NCBI RefSeq assembly: GCF_000473045.1
Contig: NZ_AXAY01000002.1
Coordinates: 396,771 to 460,770, forward strand
Direction: 5' to 3'
From: Bradyrhizobium sp. WSM3983
Lineage (GTDB): Bacteria > Pseudomonadota > Alphaproteobacteria > Rhizobiales > Xanthobacteraceae
Length of the DNA stretch: 64,000 nt
Part shown: positions 36,390-44,606 of the stretch, one piece after another
Layout: each line of letters begins with the position of its first letter
How positions within the stretch are numbered: the stretch's first letter is position 1
The notes under the pieces: generated by a model
What the model was told of the DNA's origin: nothing
Databases searched by the model: none
The model's input: only the letters and a program-made list of their open reading frames with translations
Translations under genes and position numbers: made by a program

Positions 36390-36430
36390 GCCATTCGTCA
36401 CCTCATTCGGGAGGGACGGGTGGCTTTTTT
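36390..36430 (+). terminator. Leader terminator of the amide operon (antitermination target)
   Basis: GCCATTCGTCACCTC (36390-36404) pairs with GAGGGACGGGTGGC (36411-36424) through 12 Watson-Crick and two G-U pairs with one bulged A. Six Ts follow. It sits 101 bases before the first structural gene and has no gene upstream on this strand, so it would stop operon transcription. With an ANTAR antiterminator encoded next door, it is the obvious control point. Shorter hairpins upstream (ACAGG/CCTGT at 36272-36285; GCAC/GTGC at 36330-36340) are possible parts of the antiterminator. Confidence 0.75.
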
Positions 36431-36531
36431 CGTTTGCCGCCAGGGGAACTGGCAAAGCATGCGCATTGCCAGAGCGGTGACGCGTGCGTGGGCGCGACCG
36501 TGCGTCACATCGAGTGGGAGGATGAAGAGCG

Positions 36532-37932
36532 ATGGCGGCAACAGATCTCCACTATCTCGGACTCGTCGACGTCGGGCGGAAGATCCAGGCGAAGGAGCTG
36601 TCGCCGGTAGAAGCGACCGAAGCGATGCTCGGGCGGATCGAGAAGCTCGACGGCAAGCTCAAGAGTTTTGCGCATGTGATGGCTGACTCGGCGCTCGCCC
36701 ATGCCGCCACGGCCGAGAAGGAGATCGCTTCCGGCAAGATCAAGGGGCCGCTGCATGGTGTGCCGGTGGCGGTCAAGGATCTCTGCTGGGCCAAGGGCGC
36801 GCCGGCGGCGCATGGCATGACCATTCATCGCGATTTCCGTCCGACCGAGGATGCAACGGTGGTCGCGCGGCTGAAGGATGCTGGCGCGATTATCCTCGGC
36901 AAGCTGCAGCAGACCGAAGGCGCTTACGCCGATCACCATCCGAAGATCGACCCACCGAAGAATCCATGGAACACGGATCTCTGGCCCGGCGCGTCCTCGA
37001 GCGGCTCCGGTGTCGCGACCGCGGCGGGCCTCTGTTTTGGTTCGCTCGGCACCGATACCGGCGGATCGATCCGCTTTCCTTCGGCGGCCAACGGCATCAC
37101 CGGGCTCAAGCCGACCTGGGGACGTGTCAGCCGCCACGGCGCGTTCGAGCTTGCGGCAACGCTGGATCACATCGGCCCGATGGCGCGGAGCGCGGTCGAT
37201 TGCGGCGCCATCCTCGGCGTGATCGCGGGGCAGGATCCCAAAGATACGACATCGGTACCACTGGCCGTGCCCGACTACCTCGCGGGTCTCTCCGGCGACC
37301 TACGCGGTGTGACAATCGGCGTCGACCGGCGCTGGACCAGCGAAGGTACTGACGGCGACGCGGCCAAGGTCCTAGCCGAGGGGCTGCGTGTGGCGGCCGA
37401 TCTCGGTGCGAAGATCAAGGAAATCACGTTCCCCGATCCAAAGGCGATCATCGACGACTGGTTCCCGCTCTGCGGCGTCGAGGTCGCCGTTGCGCACGAG
37501 GACACCTATCCGGCGCGCAAGGACGAGTACGGTCCGGCGCTCGCGGGCCTGCTCGATCTCGGTCGGCAGCAGTCCGGCATGGATTACCAGAAGATCGTGC
37601 TCCGGCGCGAAGCGTTTCGCGGCGCGATGCGTCTGCTGTTCGAGAGCGTCGATCTCATCGCGGTCCCGGCACAGGCCTTCGCTGCGCCGACGCTCGCCAA
37701 GATGGCGGCACTCGGAGAGGACGCCTCGCTGATCGCTGGACTGCTCCGCTTTACCTGCCCGTTCGACATGACGGGAAGTCCGGCCGTAACGCTGCCGGGC
37801 GGTTTCGCTGCGAATGGCGGCCCGGTCGGCTTCCAGTTCGTCGGCCGTCATTTCGACGAGGCCGGCCTCGTTCGCGCGGGCGATGCGTTCCAGCGCGTCA
37901 CCGACTGGCACAAGCGTCATCCCGGGATCTGA
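36532..37932 (+). CDS. Amidase (amidase-signature family)
   Basis: The 466-residue enzyme hydrolyses an amide to acid and ammonia. The catalytic triad is visible: Lys82 in VKDL, cis-Ser155 in GASSSGSG and nucleophile Ser179 in DTGGSIRFPSA. The length is normal for the family. It is the first gene of the operon behind the leader terminator and is followed after 17 bases by an acetamidase/formamidase. A paralogue with identical triad spacing closes the operon (44607). The substrate is probably a small or medium aliphatic amide taken up by the adjacent importer. Confidence 0.92.
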   Translation: MAATDLHYLGLVDVGRKIQAKELSPVEATEAMLGRIEKLDGKLKSFAHVMADSALAHAATAEKEIASGKIKGPLHGVPVAVKDLCWAKGAPAAHGMTIHRDFRPTEDATVVARLKDAGAIILGKLQQTEGAYADHHPKIDPPKNPWNTDLWPGASSSGSGVATAAGLCFGSLGTDTGGSIRFPSAANGITGLKPTWGRVSRHGAFELAATLDHIGPMARSAVDCGAILGVIAGQDPKDTTSVPLAVPDYLAGLSGDLRGVTIGVDRRWTSEGTDGDAAKVLAEGLRVAADLGAKIKEITFPDPKAIIDDWFPLCGVEVAVAHEDTYPARKDEYGPALAGLLDLGRQQSGMDYQKIVLRREAFRGAMRLLFESVDLIAVPAQAFAAPTLAKMAALGEDASLIAGLLRFTCPFDMTGSPAVTLPGGFAANGGPVGFQFVGRHFDEAGLVRAGDAFQRVTDWHKRHPGI

Positions 37933-37949
37933 GTTGAGGAGCCGATCAC

Positions 37950-38945
37950 ATGTCCGAAGACTGGTTGAAGACATCAATCATGGCCAAGCGCGCCGTCGCC
38001 AAAGGTGCGACCGGCGCGACGCACAGCCTGACGATCGAGCAACAGGGCGGCTTCCACTACGTCTACGGTCCCTATGCCAAGCCGACCTTGTCGATCGACC
38101 CGGGCGGGGTGGTCGTCGTCGAGACGGAAGACGCATTCGGCGGCGTGCTCACGAAGGAGACTGACAGCCCCACGGCCAAACTGAACTTCCCCTATCTCAA
38201 TCCCCAATGCGGACCGATTGCCGTCAAGGGTGCCAAGAAGGGCGATTGCCTCGCGATCTACATCCGCGACGTCGAGACACGGGGTAAGCAGCCGGCCGGA
38301 ACGACCTGCATCATCCCGGAGTTCGGCGGACTTGTCGGAACCGGCTCCACGGCGCTGCTCAATCCGCCGCTGCCGGAGCGCGTGAAGAAGCTGCATGTCG
38401 ACAGGAACGGCGTGCGCTGGAACGACAAGCTCACGCTGCCCTACGAGCCGTTCATCGGCACCATCGGCGTCTCGCCGGAGATCGAGGCGATCTCCTCGCT
38501 GCAGCCGGACTATCACGGCGGCAACATGGATCTGCCCGACGTAGCTCCCGGCGCGATCATCTATTTCCCGGTGCATACCGACGGCGGGATGCTCTACGTC
38601 GGTGACTGCCACGCGACGCAAGGCGACGGCGAGCTCTCCGGCGTGGCGCTGGAGCAACGCGCGACGGTCACGCTGCAGGTGGATTTGATCAAGAACTGGA
38701 GCTTTGCCTGGCCCCGGCTCGAGACCAAGGACTTCATCATGACGATCGGCAGCGCCCGTCCGCTCGAAGATGCGGCCCGTATCGCCTATCGCGAGCTCGT
38801 GCGGTGGATGGCAGCCGATTACGGCTTCGACGAGATCGACGCCTACATGCTGCTCAGCCAGGCCGGCCGCATGCGCCTCGGAAACATGGTCGACCCCAAA
38901 TACACGATGGGGGCATCGATCCTGAAGAATTACCTCAAGCCATGA
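37950..38945 (+). CDS. Acetamidase/formamidase family protein
   Basis: The 331-residue protein shows the FmdA/AmdA beta-rich fold: FHYVYGPYAKPTLSIDPGG, then IYIRDVETRGKQPAGTTCI, FIGTIGVSPE, NMDLPDVAPGAIIYFPVH and LYVGDCHATQGDGELSGVA. The last motif contributes to the active site in the family. It releases ammonia from formamide or acetamide. It is unrelated to amidase-signature enzymes, so the operon carries two enzyme types for amides. GAGGAG precedes the ATG. Confidence 0.92.
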   Translation: MSEDWLKTSIMAKRAVAKGATGATHSLTIEQQGGFHYVYGPYAKPTLSIDPGGVVVVETEDAFGGVLTKETDSPTAKLNFPYLNPQCGPIAVKGAKKGDCLAIYIRDVETRGKQPAGTTCIIPEFGGLVGTGSTALLNPPLPERVKKLHVDRNGVRWNDKLTLPYEPFIGTIGVSPEIEAISSLQPDYHGGNMDLPDVAPGAIIYFPVHTDGGMLYVGDCHATQGDGELSGVALEQRATVTLQVDLIKNWSFAWPRLETKDFIMTIGSARPLEDAARIAYRELVRWMAADYGFDEIDAYMLLSQAGRMRLGNMVDPKYTMGASILKNYLKP

Positions 38946-38979
38946 CATTCAACCGCTTTCAGAAACAGGGGATATCACG

Positions 38980-40221
38980 ATGAATTCGGGACGTAAGTTA
39001 GGGATGGTTTTGCTCGGGGCCATGCTCGGTACAGCGGCGGCGATGAGTGTTGCTCGGGCGGCGGAACCACCGTTGAAGGTGGGCCTGCTCGAGGACGTCT
39101 CCGGCGACCTCGCCTTCATGGGCATGCCCAAGCTGCACGGCTCTCAGCTCGCCGTCGAGGAGATCAACAAGAGCGGCGGCATCCTGGGCAGGCAGATCGA
39201 GCTGATCCATCTCGATCCGCAGGGCGACAACGCCCGCTATCAGGAATTCGGCCGCCGTCTGCTCAACCGCGATAAGGTCGACGTGCTGATCGGCGGCATC
39301 ACCTCGGCTTCGCGCGAGGCGCTGCGTCCGATCGTTGACCGCACCTCGACGCCCTATTTCTACACCAACCAGTACGAAGGCGGTGTCTGCGACGCCAGCA
39401 TGGTCAGCATGGGTGCTGTACCTGAGCAGCAATTCTCGACGTTGATTCCCTGGATGGTCGAGAAGTTCGGCAAGAAGGTCTACGTCATTGCGGCGGACTA
39501 TAATTTCGGTCAGATTTCGGCCGAGTGGAACCGCAAGATCATGAAGGATCTCGGCGGCGAGGTCGTGGGCGAGGAGTTCATTCCGCTCGGCGTATCGCAG
39601 TTTGCGCAGACCATCCAGAACATCCAGAAGGCGAAGCCGGATTGGTTGCTGACGATCAACGTCGGTGCCGCCCAGGATTCGTTCTTCGAGCAGGCGGCCG
39701 CTGCCAACCTCAACCTGCCGATGGGGTCTTCGATCAAGGTCATGCTCGGCTTCGAGCACAAGCGGTTCAAGCCGCCGGCGCTCAACAACATGCACGCGAC
39801 CGCGAACTGGTTCGAGGAGATCGACACGCCGGAGGCCAACGAGTTCAAGAAGCGCTGGCACGCCAAATTCCCGGACGAGCTCTACATTAACGATATGGGC
39901 TACAACGCCTATAATGCGCTCTACATGTACAAAGCGCTGGTCGAGAAGGCTAAGTCGACCAAGCTCGAGGATATGCGGAAGGCCATCGCAGCGGGTGATG
40001 CTTGCATCGACGCGCCCGAAGGCAAGGTCTGCATCGATCCGAAGAGCCAGCACACGTCGCACCGCATGCGCTTGATCTCGGTCGGGCCCAAGCACGAGGT
40101 GACGGTGGAGAAGGACTACGGGGTGATCCAGCCCTATTGGCTTGGCGAGATCGGCTGCGATCTCACCAAGAAGAACGAGAAGGATCAGTACACGCCGAGC
40201 CATCTCCCGAAGAAGTCGTGA
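38980..40221 (+). CDS. Amide/urea-type ABC importer substrate-binding protein
   Basis: The 413-residue protein has a signal peptide (residues 1-28, MVLLGAMLGTAAAMSVARA). The mature Peripla_BP_6 domain reads LKVGLLEDVSGDLAFMGM, GGILGRQIELIHLDPQGDN and PYFYTNQYEGGVCD. It resembles UrtA/FmdD binding proteins for urea and short amides and also shares its fold with the AmiC-like sensor. It works in the periplasm with the four genes downstream. RBS-like AGGGGA precedes the ATG. Confidence 0.9.
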   Translation: MNSGRKLGMVLLGAMLGTAAAMSVARAAEPPLKVGLLEDVSGDLAFMGMPKLHGSQLAVEEINKSGGILGRQIELIHLDPQGDNARYQEFGRRLLNRDKVDVLIGGITSASREALRPIVDRTSTPYFYTNQYEGGVCDASMVSMGAVPEQQFSTLIPWMVEKFGKKVYVIAADYNFGQISAEWNRKIMKDLGGEVVGEEFIPLGVSQFAQTIQNIQKAKPDWLLTINVGAAQDSFFEQAAAANLNLPMGSSIKVMLGFEHKRFKPPALNNMHATANWFEEIDTPEANEFKKRWHAKFPDELYINDMGYNAYNALYMYKALVEKAKSTKLEDMRKAIAAGDACIDAPEGKVCIDPKSQHTSHRMRLISVGPKHEVTVEKDYGVIQPYWLGEIGCDLTKKNEKDQYTPSHLPKKS

Positions 40222-40319
40222 CGCGCAACGGGCACGGATCTTGCTCGAGTTGAGTGTCACGGTCTTGGACAAAACCGGCGCTGCAACGATGCGGCGCCGG
40301 GATCGGCAAGGGGATCAAG

Positions 40320-41186
40320 ATGTCGGCCGAAGTGTTCTCGCTATTCTATCAGTTCGCCGACGTGTTTGCGTTCCTCATTCTTTCGGCTGCAGGTCTCGCC
40401 ATCGTGTTCGGCATGATGGGCGTCATCAACATGGCACATGGCGAGTTCATCATGTGCGGCGCCTATGTGACAGTCGGCCTGGTGAATCTCGGCGTGCCGC
40501 TCGCGATCGCGCAGATCCTCGCCGCGGTGACGGCGGGGCTCATCGGCGTCCTCGTCGAGTTCCTCGTCGTGCGGCGCTTTTACAAGCGGCCGTTGGATTC
40601 GCTCCTCGCGACCTGGGGCCTTAGCCTCATCGTGACGCAATCGATGCTCCTGATCGTCGGTTCTGCCGTACGGGGCATCGGAACACCCGAGGGAAGCTTC
40701 GCAATCGGTGACTATACGTTTTCGACCTACCGCCTGGTGCTGTTCGGTTGTGCGGTCGCCGTGCTGGCCGGTCTCTACATCATCTTCATGAAGACGCGGT
40801 TCGGCGTGATCGCCCGCGCGACCATGCAGAATGCGGCGATGGCAAAGGCGCTGGGCGCACGCACAGGCCGCATCTATGCGATCAGCTTCGGGATCGGCAC
40901 CGGTCTCGCCGGGCTTTGCGGGGCGCTCTACGCGCCGACCATGACGCTGATCCCGACCATGGGCGCGACCTTCGTGGTCGAAAGCTTCGTCACCGTCGTG
41001 ATCGGAGGAGCGAACGTGTTGCTCGGAACGGCGCCGGCCGCGGTGTTCCTGGCGATGATCCGGATGGCGCTGAATGCGAGCTACGGTCAGATCATCGGAC
41101 AGATCGGCATGCTGGTGGCTGTCATCGTGATCATCCGGGTATTGCCCGAGGGACTCTCCAGCGTATTGGTTCGTCGTGGGCGCTAA
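40320..41186 (+). CDS. Urt/Liv-type ABC importer permease (LivH/UrtB class)
   Basis: The 288-residue inner-membrane protein has about eight helices. Family marks are GMMGVINMAHGEFIMCGAY near the N-terminus and GVIARATMQNAAMAKALGA, the cytoplasmic loop that contacts the ATPases. ATG 40320 is used because the membrane domain starts there and AAGGGGA precedes it. An in-frame extension from 40254 lacks a ribosome site. It is the first of two paired permeases. Confidence 0.9.
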   Translation: MSAEVFSLFYQFADVFAFLILSAAGLAIVFGMMGVINMAHGEFIMCGAYVTVGLVNLGVPLAIAQILAAVTAGLIGVLVEFLVVRRFYKRPLDSLLATWGLSLIVTQSMLLIVGSAVRGIGTPEGSFAIGDYTFSTYRLVLFGCAVAVLAGLYIIFMKTRFGVIARATMQNAAMAKALGARTGRIYAISFGIGTGLAGLCGALYAPTMTLIPTMGATFVVESFVTVVIGGANVLLGTAPAAVFLAMIRMALNASYGQIIGQIGMLVAVIVIIRVLPEGLSSVLVRRGR

Positions 41187-41198
41187 AGGGAATCTGTG

Positions 41199-42272
41199 AT
41201 GTTCAAGCTTCTTGAAGGCCCACAGACGCTCGGGCGCGGCAAGAAATTTTGGTTGTGCTTTGTCGCGGTGCTGGCGGGAGCGCTGAGCTATCCGCTGTTC
41301 GCTGACTCCTACGGTGTCGGCAATTTTGCCTATTTCCTGATCTGGATCTTCATGGCGCTCGGCCTCTGCCTGATGTGGGGCTATGGCGGCATGCTGTCGT
41401 TTGGCCAGACCCTGTTCTTCGGCATCGCCGGCTACGGCTACGGCGTGCTCGCGATCAACATGGGCGGAGGCACCGCGACGATCGCCGCGCTCGCGCTCTC
41501 GGTTGTCCTCGCGATGATCGCCGCAGGAATCCTCGGCTACTTCATGATCTGGGGCGGGATTAACGGCATTTTCTTTGGCATCGTGACGCTGTCCGCGACC
41601 CTGGTGCTCGCCTTTTTCCTTGGCCAGACGGCAGGGCCGGAATGGCACATCGGCCCGGCGCGGCTGAACGGCTTCAACGGCATGAAGGGCATGGACCCGC
41701 TGACCGTGGGCGACTTCTATGTCGAGGGATCGGCCCTGTACTACGTCATGGTCGCACTGATCGTGATCGTCTATCTCGCGCTGCGCATGCTTGTGAATTC
41801 GGGGATCGGCAACGTCATCGTGGCAACGCGGGAGAACCCGCAGCGCGCCGAGATGCTGGGCTATGACGTCCGCAAGTATCAGCTACTGACCTTCGTGATC
41901 GGCAGTGGCCTCGCAGGCCTTAGCGGCGCGCTGTACACATCCTGGGGACAGTTCATCACGCCGTCCAGCATCGGCCTGCCGGCGGCAGCGATGCCGATCG
42001 TGTGGGTGGCCTTCTCCGGGCGGAGCGATTTGACTGCGACCCTGGTCGGATCATTCCTGCTGCTGTTCGGCTTTCAGACCATCACGGTCTACAGCCAGCA
42101 GGCGGCGCTGGTGTTAATGGGGGCGCTGCTGCTCGCGACGGTGATGCTGGCGCCGCAAGGTTTTGTGCTTGGTATCGGTAAGCTCGCTGCCGGTTGGTGG
42201 GGCGGGCGAGGGCCGAGCGATGCCGGCGCGAGCCTTACGGAGACTGCTCGCCTGCAGTCGAAAGAGTCCTGA
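41199..42272 (+). CDS. Urt/Liv-type ABC importer permease (LivM/UrtC class)
   Basis: The 357-residue protein has about nine to ten helices. Marks include LCLMWGYGGMLSFGQTLFFGIAG and VATRENPQRAEMLGYDVRKY, the ATPase-contact loop. ATG 41199 is 7 bases after AAGGGA and is preferred over the GTG at 41196. It pairs with the upstream permease to form the channel. Confidence 0.9.
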   Translation: MFKLLEGPQTLGRGKKFWLCFVAVLAGALSYPLFADSYGVGNFAYFLIWIFMALGLCLMWGYGGMLSFGQTLFFGIAGYGYGVLAINMGGGTATIAALALSVVLAMIAAGILGYFMIWGGINGIFFGIVTLSATLVLAFFLGQTAGPEWHIGPARLNGFNGMKGMDPLTVGDFYVEGSALYYVMVALIVIVYLALRMLVNSGIGNVIVATRENPQRAEMLGYDVRKYQLLTFVIGSGLAGLSGALYTSWGQFITPSSIGLPAAAMPIVWVAFSGRSDLTATLVGSFLLLFGFQTITVYSQQAALVLMGALLLATVMLAPQGFVLGIGKLAAGWWGGRGPSDAGASLTETARLQSKES

Positions 42273-42274
42273 TC

Positions 42275-42994
42275 ATGACCCTGGTTGAGGTCAAAGGCGT
42301 ATCGAAGCGGTTCGGCGGGTTGACCGCCGTCTCCGACGTCGACCTCGCGGTGAATGTCGGTGAGGTCCACTGCCTGATCGGTCCCAACGGTGCTGGCAAG
42401 AGCACGCTGTTCAAGCTGATCGTGGGCCTCTATCCGCCGACCCAGGGCAGCATCCTGTTCGATACCGTCGACATCACGGCTGAGCGCCCATACGCGCGCG
42501 TGCAGCGGGGCATGAGCATCAAGATGCAGGCTCCCAGCGTGTTCAAGGAGCTGCCGGTCCGGCAGAACATCCAGATCGCGCTCCAGGAGCGACTGTCCGG
42601 CGAGGAACGCCTCGCCGAGGAGGATCGCCTGCTGACACTTCTTAATCTCGCGGCGGACAGCGACAAGCTAGCTGGCGCGCTGTCGCATGGCCAACAGCAA
42701 TGGCTCGAGATCGGAATGGCGCTGGCACTGAAGCCGCAGCTTCTGCTGCTGGACGAGCCGACGGCCGGGATGTCGCCGGAGGAAACCTTCAGGACCGGCG
42801 AGCTGATCAAGTCGTTCAATGCCGAGGGCATGACGGTGCTTGTCGTCGAGCATGACATGGCCTTTGTGCGCCAGGTCGCCCAGCGCGTCACGGTGCTGCA
42901 TCTCGGCAAGATCTTTGCGCGCGGCGATCTCGAAAGCATTTTGCAGGACGAAAAAGTCGCCGAAATTTACCTCGGTAAGACCCATGCTCACTAA
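42275..42994 (+). CDS. Urt/Liv-type ABC importer ATPase 1 (LivG/UrtD class)
   Basis: The 239-residue ATPase has Walker A GPNGAGKST (36-44), signature LSHGQQQWLEIG and Walker B LLLLDEPTAGMSPEET. The histidine in the signature (usual LSGGQ) is also seen in UrtD-type proteins. Its start is 2 bases after the permease stop. A fragment nearly identical to its C-terminal FVRQVAQRV…LHLGKIF region recurs in the chimeric pseudogene at 59.2 kb. Confidence 0.9.
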   Translation: MTLVEVKGVSKRFGGLTAVSDVDLAVNVGEVHCLIGPNGAGKSTLFKLIVGLYPPTQGSILFDTVDITAERPYARVQRGMSIKMQAPSVFKELPVRQNIQIALQERLSGEERLAEEDRLLTLLNLAADSDKLAGALSHGQQQWLEIGMALALKPQLLLLDEPTAGMSPEETFRTGELIKSFNAEGMTVLVVEHDMAFVRQVAQRVTVLHLGKIFARGDLESILQDEKVAEIYLGKTHAH

Positions 42995-43709
42995 GCCCAC
43001 GCCCACTGGCCGGATTCTTGAGGTATCGGAATTATGGGCGGGATACGGCGCAACGCCGATCCTGCAGGGTGTCACCATGTCGGTCTTGCGCGGCGAGATC
43101 GTCGGCGTGATTGGCCGTAACGGAGTCGGCAAATCGACCCTGATGCGGTGCCTGATCGGCCTGCTGCAAACCTGGCGCGGCACGATCAGCTTCATGGATC
43201 AGGACGTCACAAAGCTCGAAGCCGACGCGCGGGCGAGGGCGGGCTTCGGCTATATCCCGCAAGGACGCGACGTCTTTCCGCAGATGACGGTCGAAGAAAA
43301 TCTTCAAGTGGGTGAGCTCATCGGTGGTCCTGGCGGCAAGAAGCTGCCGGAGCTCGTCTACGAATATTTTCCGCGGCTGAAGGAACGCCGGCGGCAGGCC
43401 GCGGGCACCATGTCGGGCGGCGAGCAGCAGCAGCTCGCCATAGGCCGCGCGCTGATCGGCAATCCGTCGTTGATGATCCTGGACGAGCCGTCCGAGGGTA
43501 TCCAACCCTCGATCGTCCACCATATCTGCGAGGCGCTGAGATCGTTCCGGAACGAGCTCGGGACGACGATCATCTTCGTCGAGCAGAACCTCGATACGAT
43601 CCTGGCGATCGCCGAGCGCTGTTACATTATGGAGAAGGGCAAGATCACGCAGTCGCTGGCAGGCGGCGAGGTCAACGAGAATAATGTCCGCGAGCAGCTT
43701 TTGCTCTGA
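42984..43709 (+). CDS. Urt/Liv-type ABC importer ATPase 2 (LivF/UrtE class)
   Basis: The 241-residue ATPase has Walker A GRNGVGKST (44-52), the family text GYIPQGRDVFPQMTVEENL, signature MSGGEQQQLAIGRAL and Walker B LMILDEPSEGIQPSI. ATG 42984 overlaps the end of ATPase 1 by 11 bases, so the two are coupled. It completes the five-component importer. Confidence 0.9.
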   Translation: MLTKPTPTGRILEVSELWAGYGATPILQGVTMSVLRGEIVGVIGRNGVGKSTLMRCLIGLLQTWRGTISFMDQDVTKLEADARARAGFGYIPQGRDVFPQMTVEENLQVGELIGGPGGKKLPELVYEYFPRLKERRRQAAGTMSGGEQQQLAIGRALIGNPSLMILDEPSEGIQPSIVHHICEALRSFRNELGTTIIFVEQNLDTILAIAERCYIMEKGKITQSLAGGEVNENNVREQLLL

Positions 43710-43756
43710 ACGGCCGCATCTCATGTTTTCAAGTCGTCGATAGGGAGGGAATAGAC

Positions 43757-44518
43757 ATGGATCTGGGACTCAAGGGAGCAAAGGTTCTCGTTACCGGCAG
43801 CACCAAGGGCATCGGCAGGGCGATCGCGGACACCTTCGCGGCGGAAGGTGCCAATGTCGGTATCTGCGCTCGCAACCAAGGCGACGTCGATAAAGCTGTC
43901 ACTGCGATCAAGGCGAAGGGCGTTGCTGCGTTCGGCAGTTCGGTCGACGTCTCCAACGGGGCGGCGCTCAAGGAATGGGTCCAGGATATGGCCTCGAAAC
44001 TCGGCGGGATCGACATCGTCGTCGCCAATGTCAGCGCGCTGTCGATTGGGCAGGACGAGGAGAGCTGGGAGAAGGAATTCTCCACCGACATGATGGGCAC
44101 GGTGCGGCTGGTCAATGCGGCGATGCCGTATCTGGAGAAGAGCAAAGCGGCCGCGATTGTCACCATCTCCAGCGTGTCGGGCCGCGAGGTCGACTTCGCC
44201 AGCGGCCCCTACGGCACGTTCAAGGCCGCGATCATCCACTATACGCAGGGGCTCGCATTCCAGCTTGCCAACAAAGGTATCCGCGCCAACTCGGTGTCGC
44301 CGGGCAACACCTATTTCGAGGGCGGTGTCTGGCATCAGATTAAGGGCGGCAATCCCGAGCTGTACAAGACTGCGCTGGCGCTCAACCCGACCGGCCGGAT
44401 GGGCACGCCGCAGGAAATGGCGAACGGTGCGGTGTTCCTTGCCAGCAAGGCGGCGAGCTTCATTACGGGGACGAACCTCGTGGTTGACGGTGCCCTCACG
44501 CGGGGGGTGCAGTTCTAG
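43757..44518 (+). CDS. Short-chain dehydrogenase/reductase
   Basis: The 253-residue enzyme has cofactor motif TGSTKGIG (13-20), an NNAG-equivalent VANVSAL, a catalytic serine in TISSVSG and the YxxxK pair in PYGTFKAA. The C-terminus GTNLVVDGALTRGVQF is standard. It oxidises or reduces an alcohol/carbonyl with NAD(P). Its place between importer and second amidase suggests that it handles the carbon skeleton of the amide. AGGGAGG lies before ATG. Confidence 0.88.
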   Translation: MDLGLKGAKVLVTGSTKGIGRAIADTFAAEGANVGICARNQGDVDKAVTAIKAKGVAAFGSSVDVSNGAALKEWVQDMASKLGGIDIVVANVSALSIGQDEESWEKEFSTDMMGTVRLVNAAMPYLEKSKAAAIVTISSVSGREVDFASGPYGTFKAAIIHYTQGLAFQLANKGIRANSVSPGNTYFEGGVWHQIKGGNPELYKTALALNPTGRMGTPQEMANGAVFLASKAASFITGTNLVVDGALTRGVQF

Positions 44519-44606
44519 GCGCTTTGCGGGCGCTGCGCAGGCACAAGACCGGGCCGTCTGCGGTGCCGGTGAGCGAAGCCGTTTCCGACAACAGCAGGGC
44601 TGTCAG

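Noticed and set aside
39004..40272. A 424-codon minus-strand frame opposite the substrate-binding protein
   Set aside because: It is the mirror of a strongly supported gene with signal peptide and operon context.
40341..41648. A 435-codon His/Asp/Glu-rich minus-strand frame opposite the two permeases
   Set aside because: The composition (runs of HDH, EDR) is the typical antisense image of GC-rich membrane genes.
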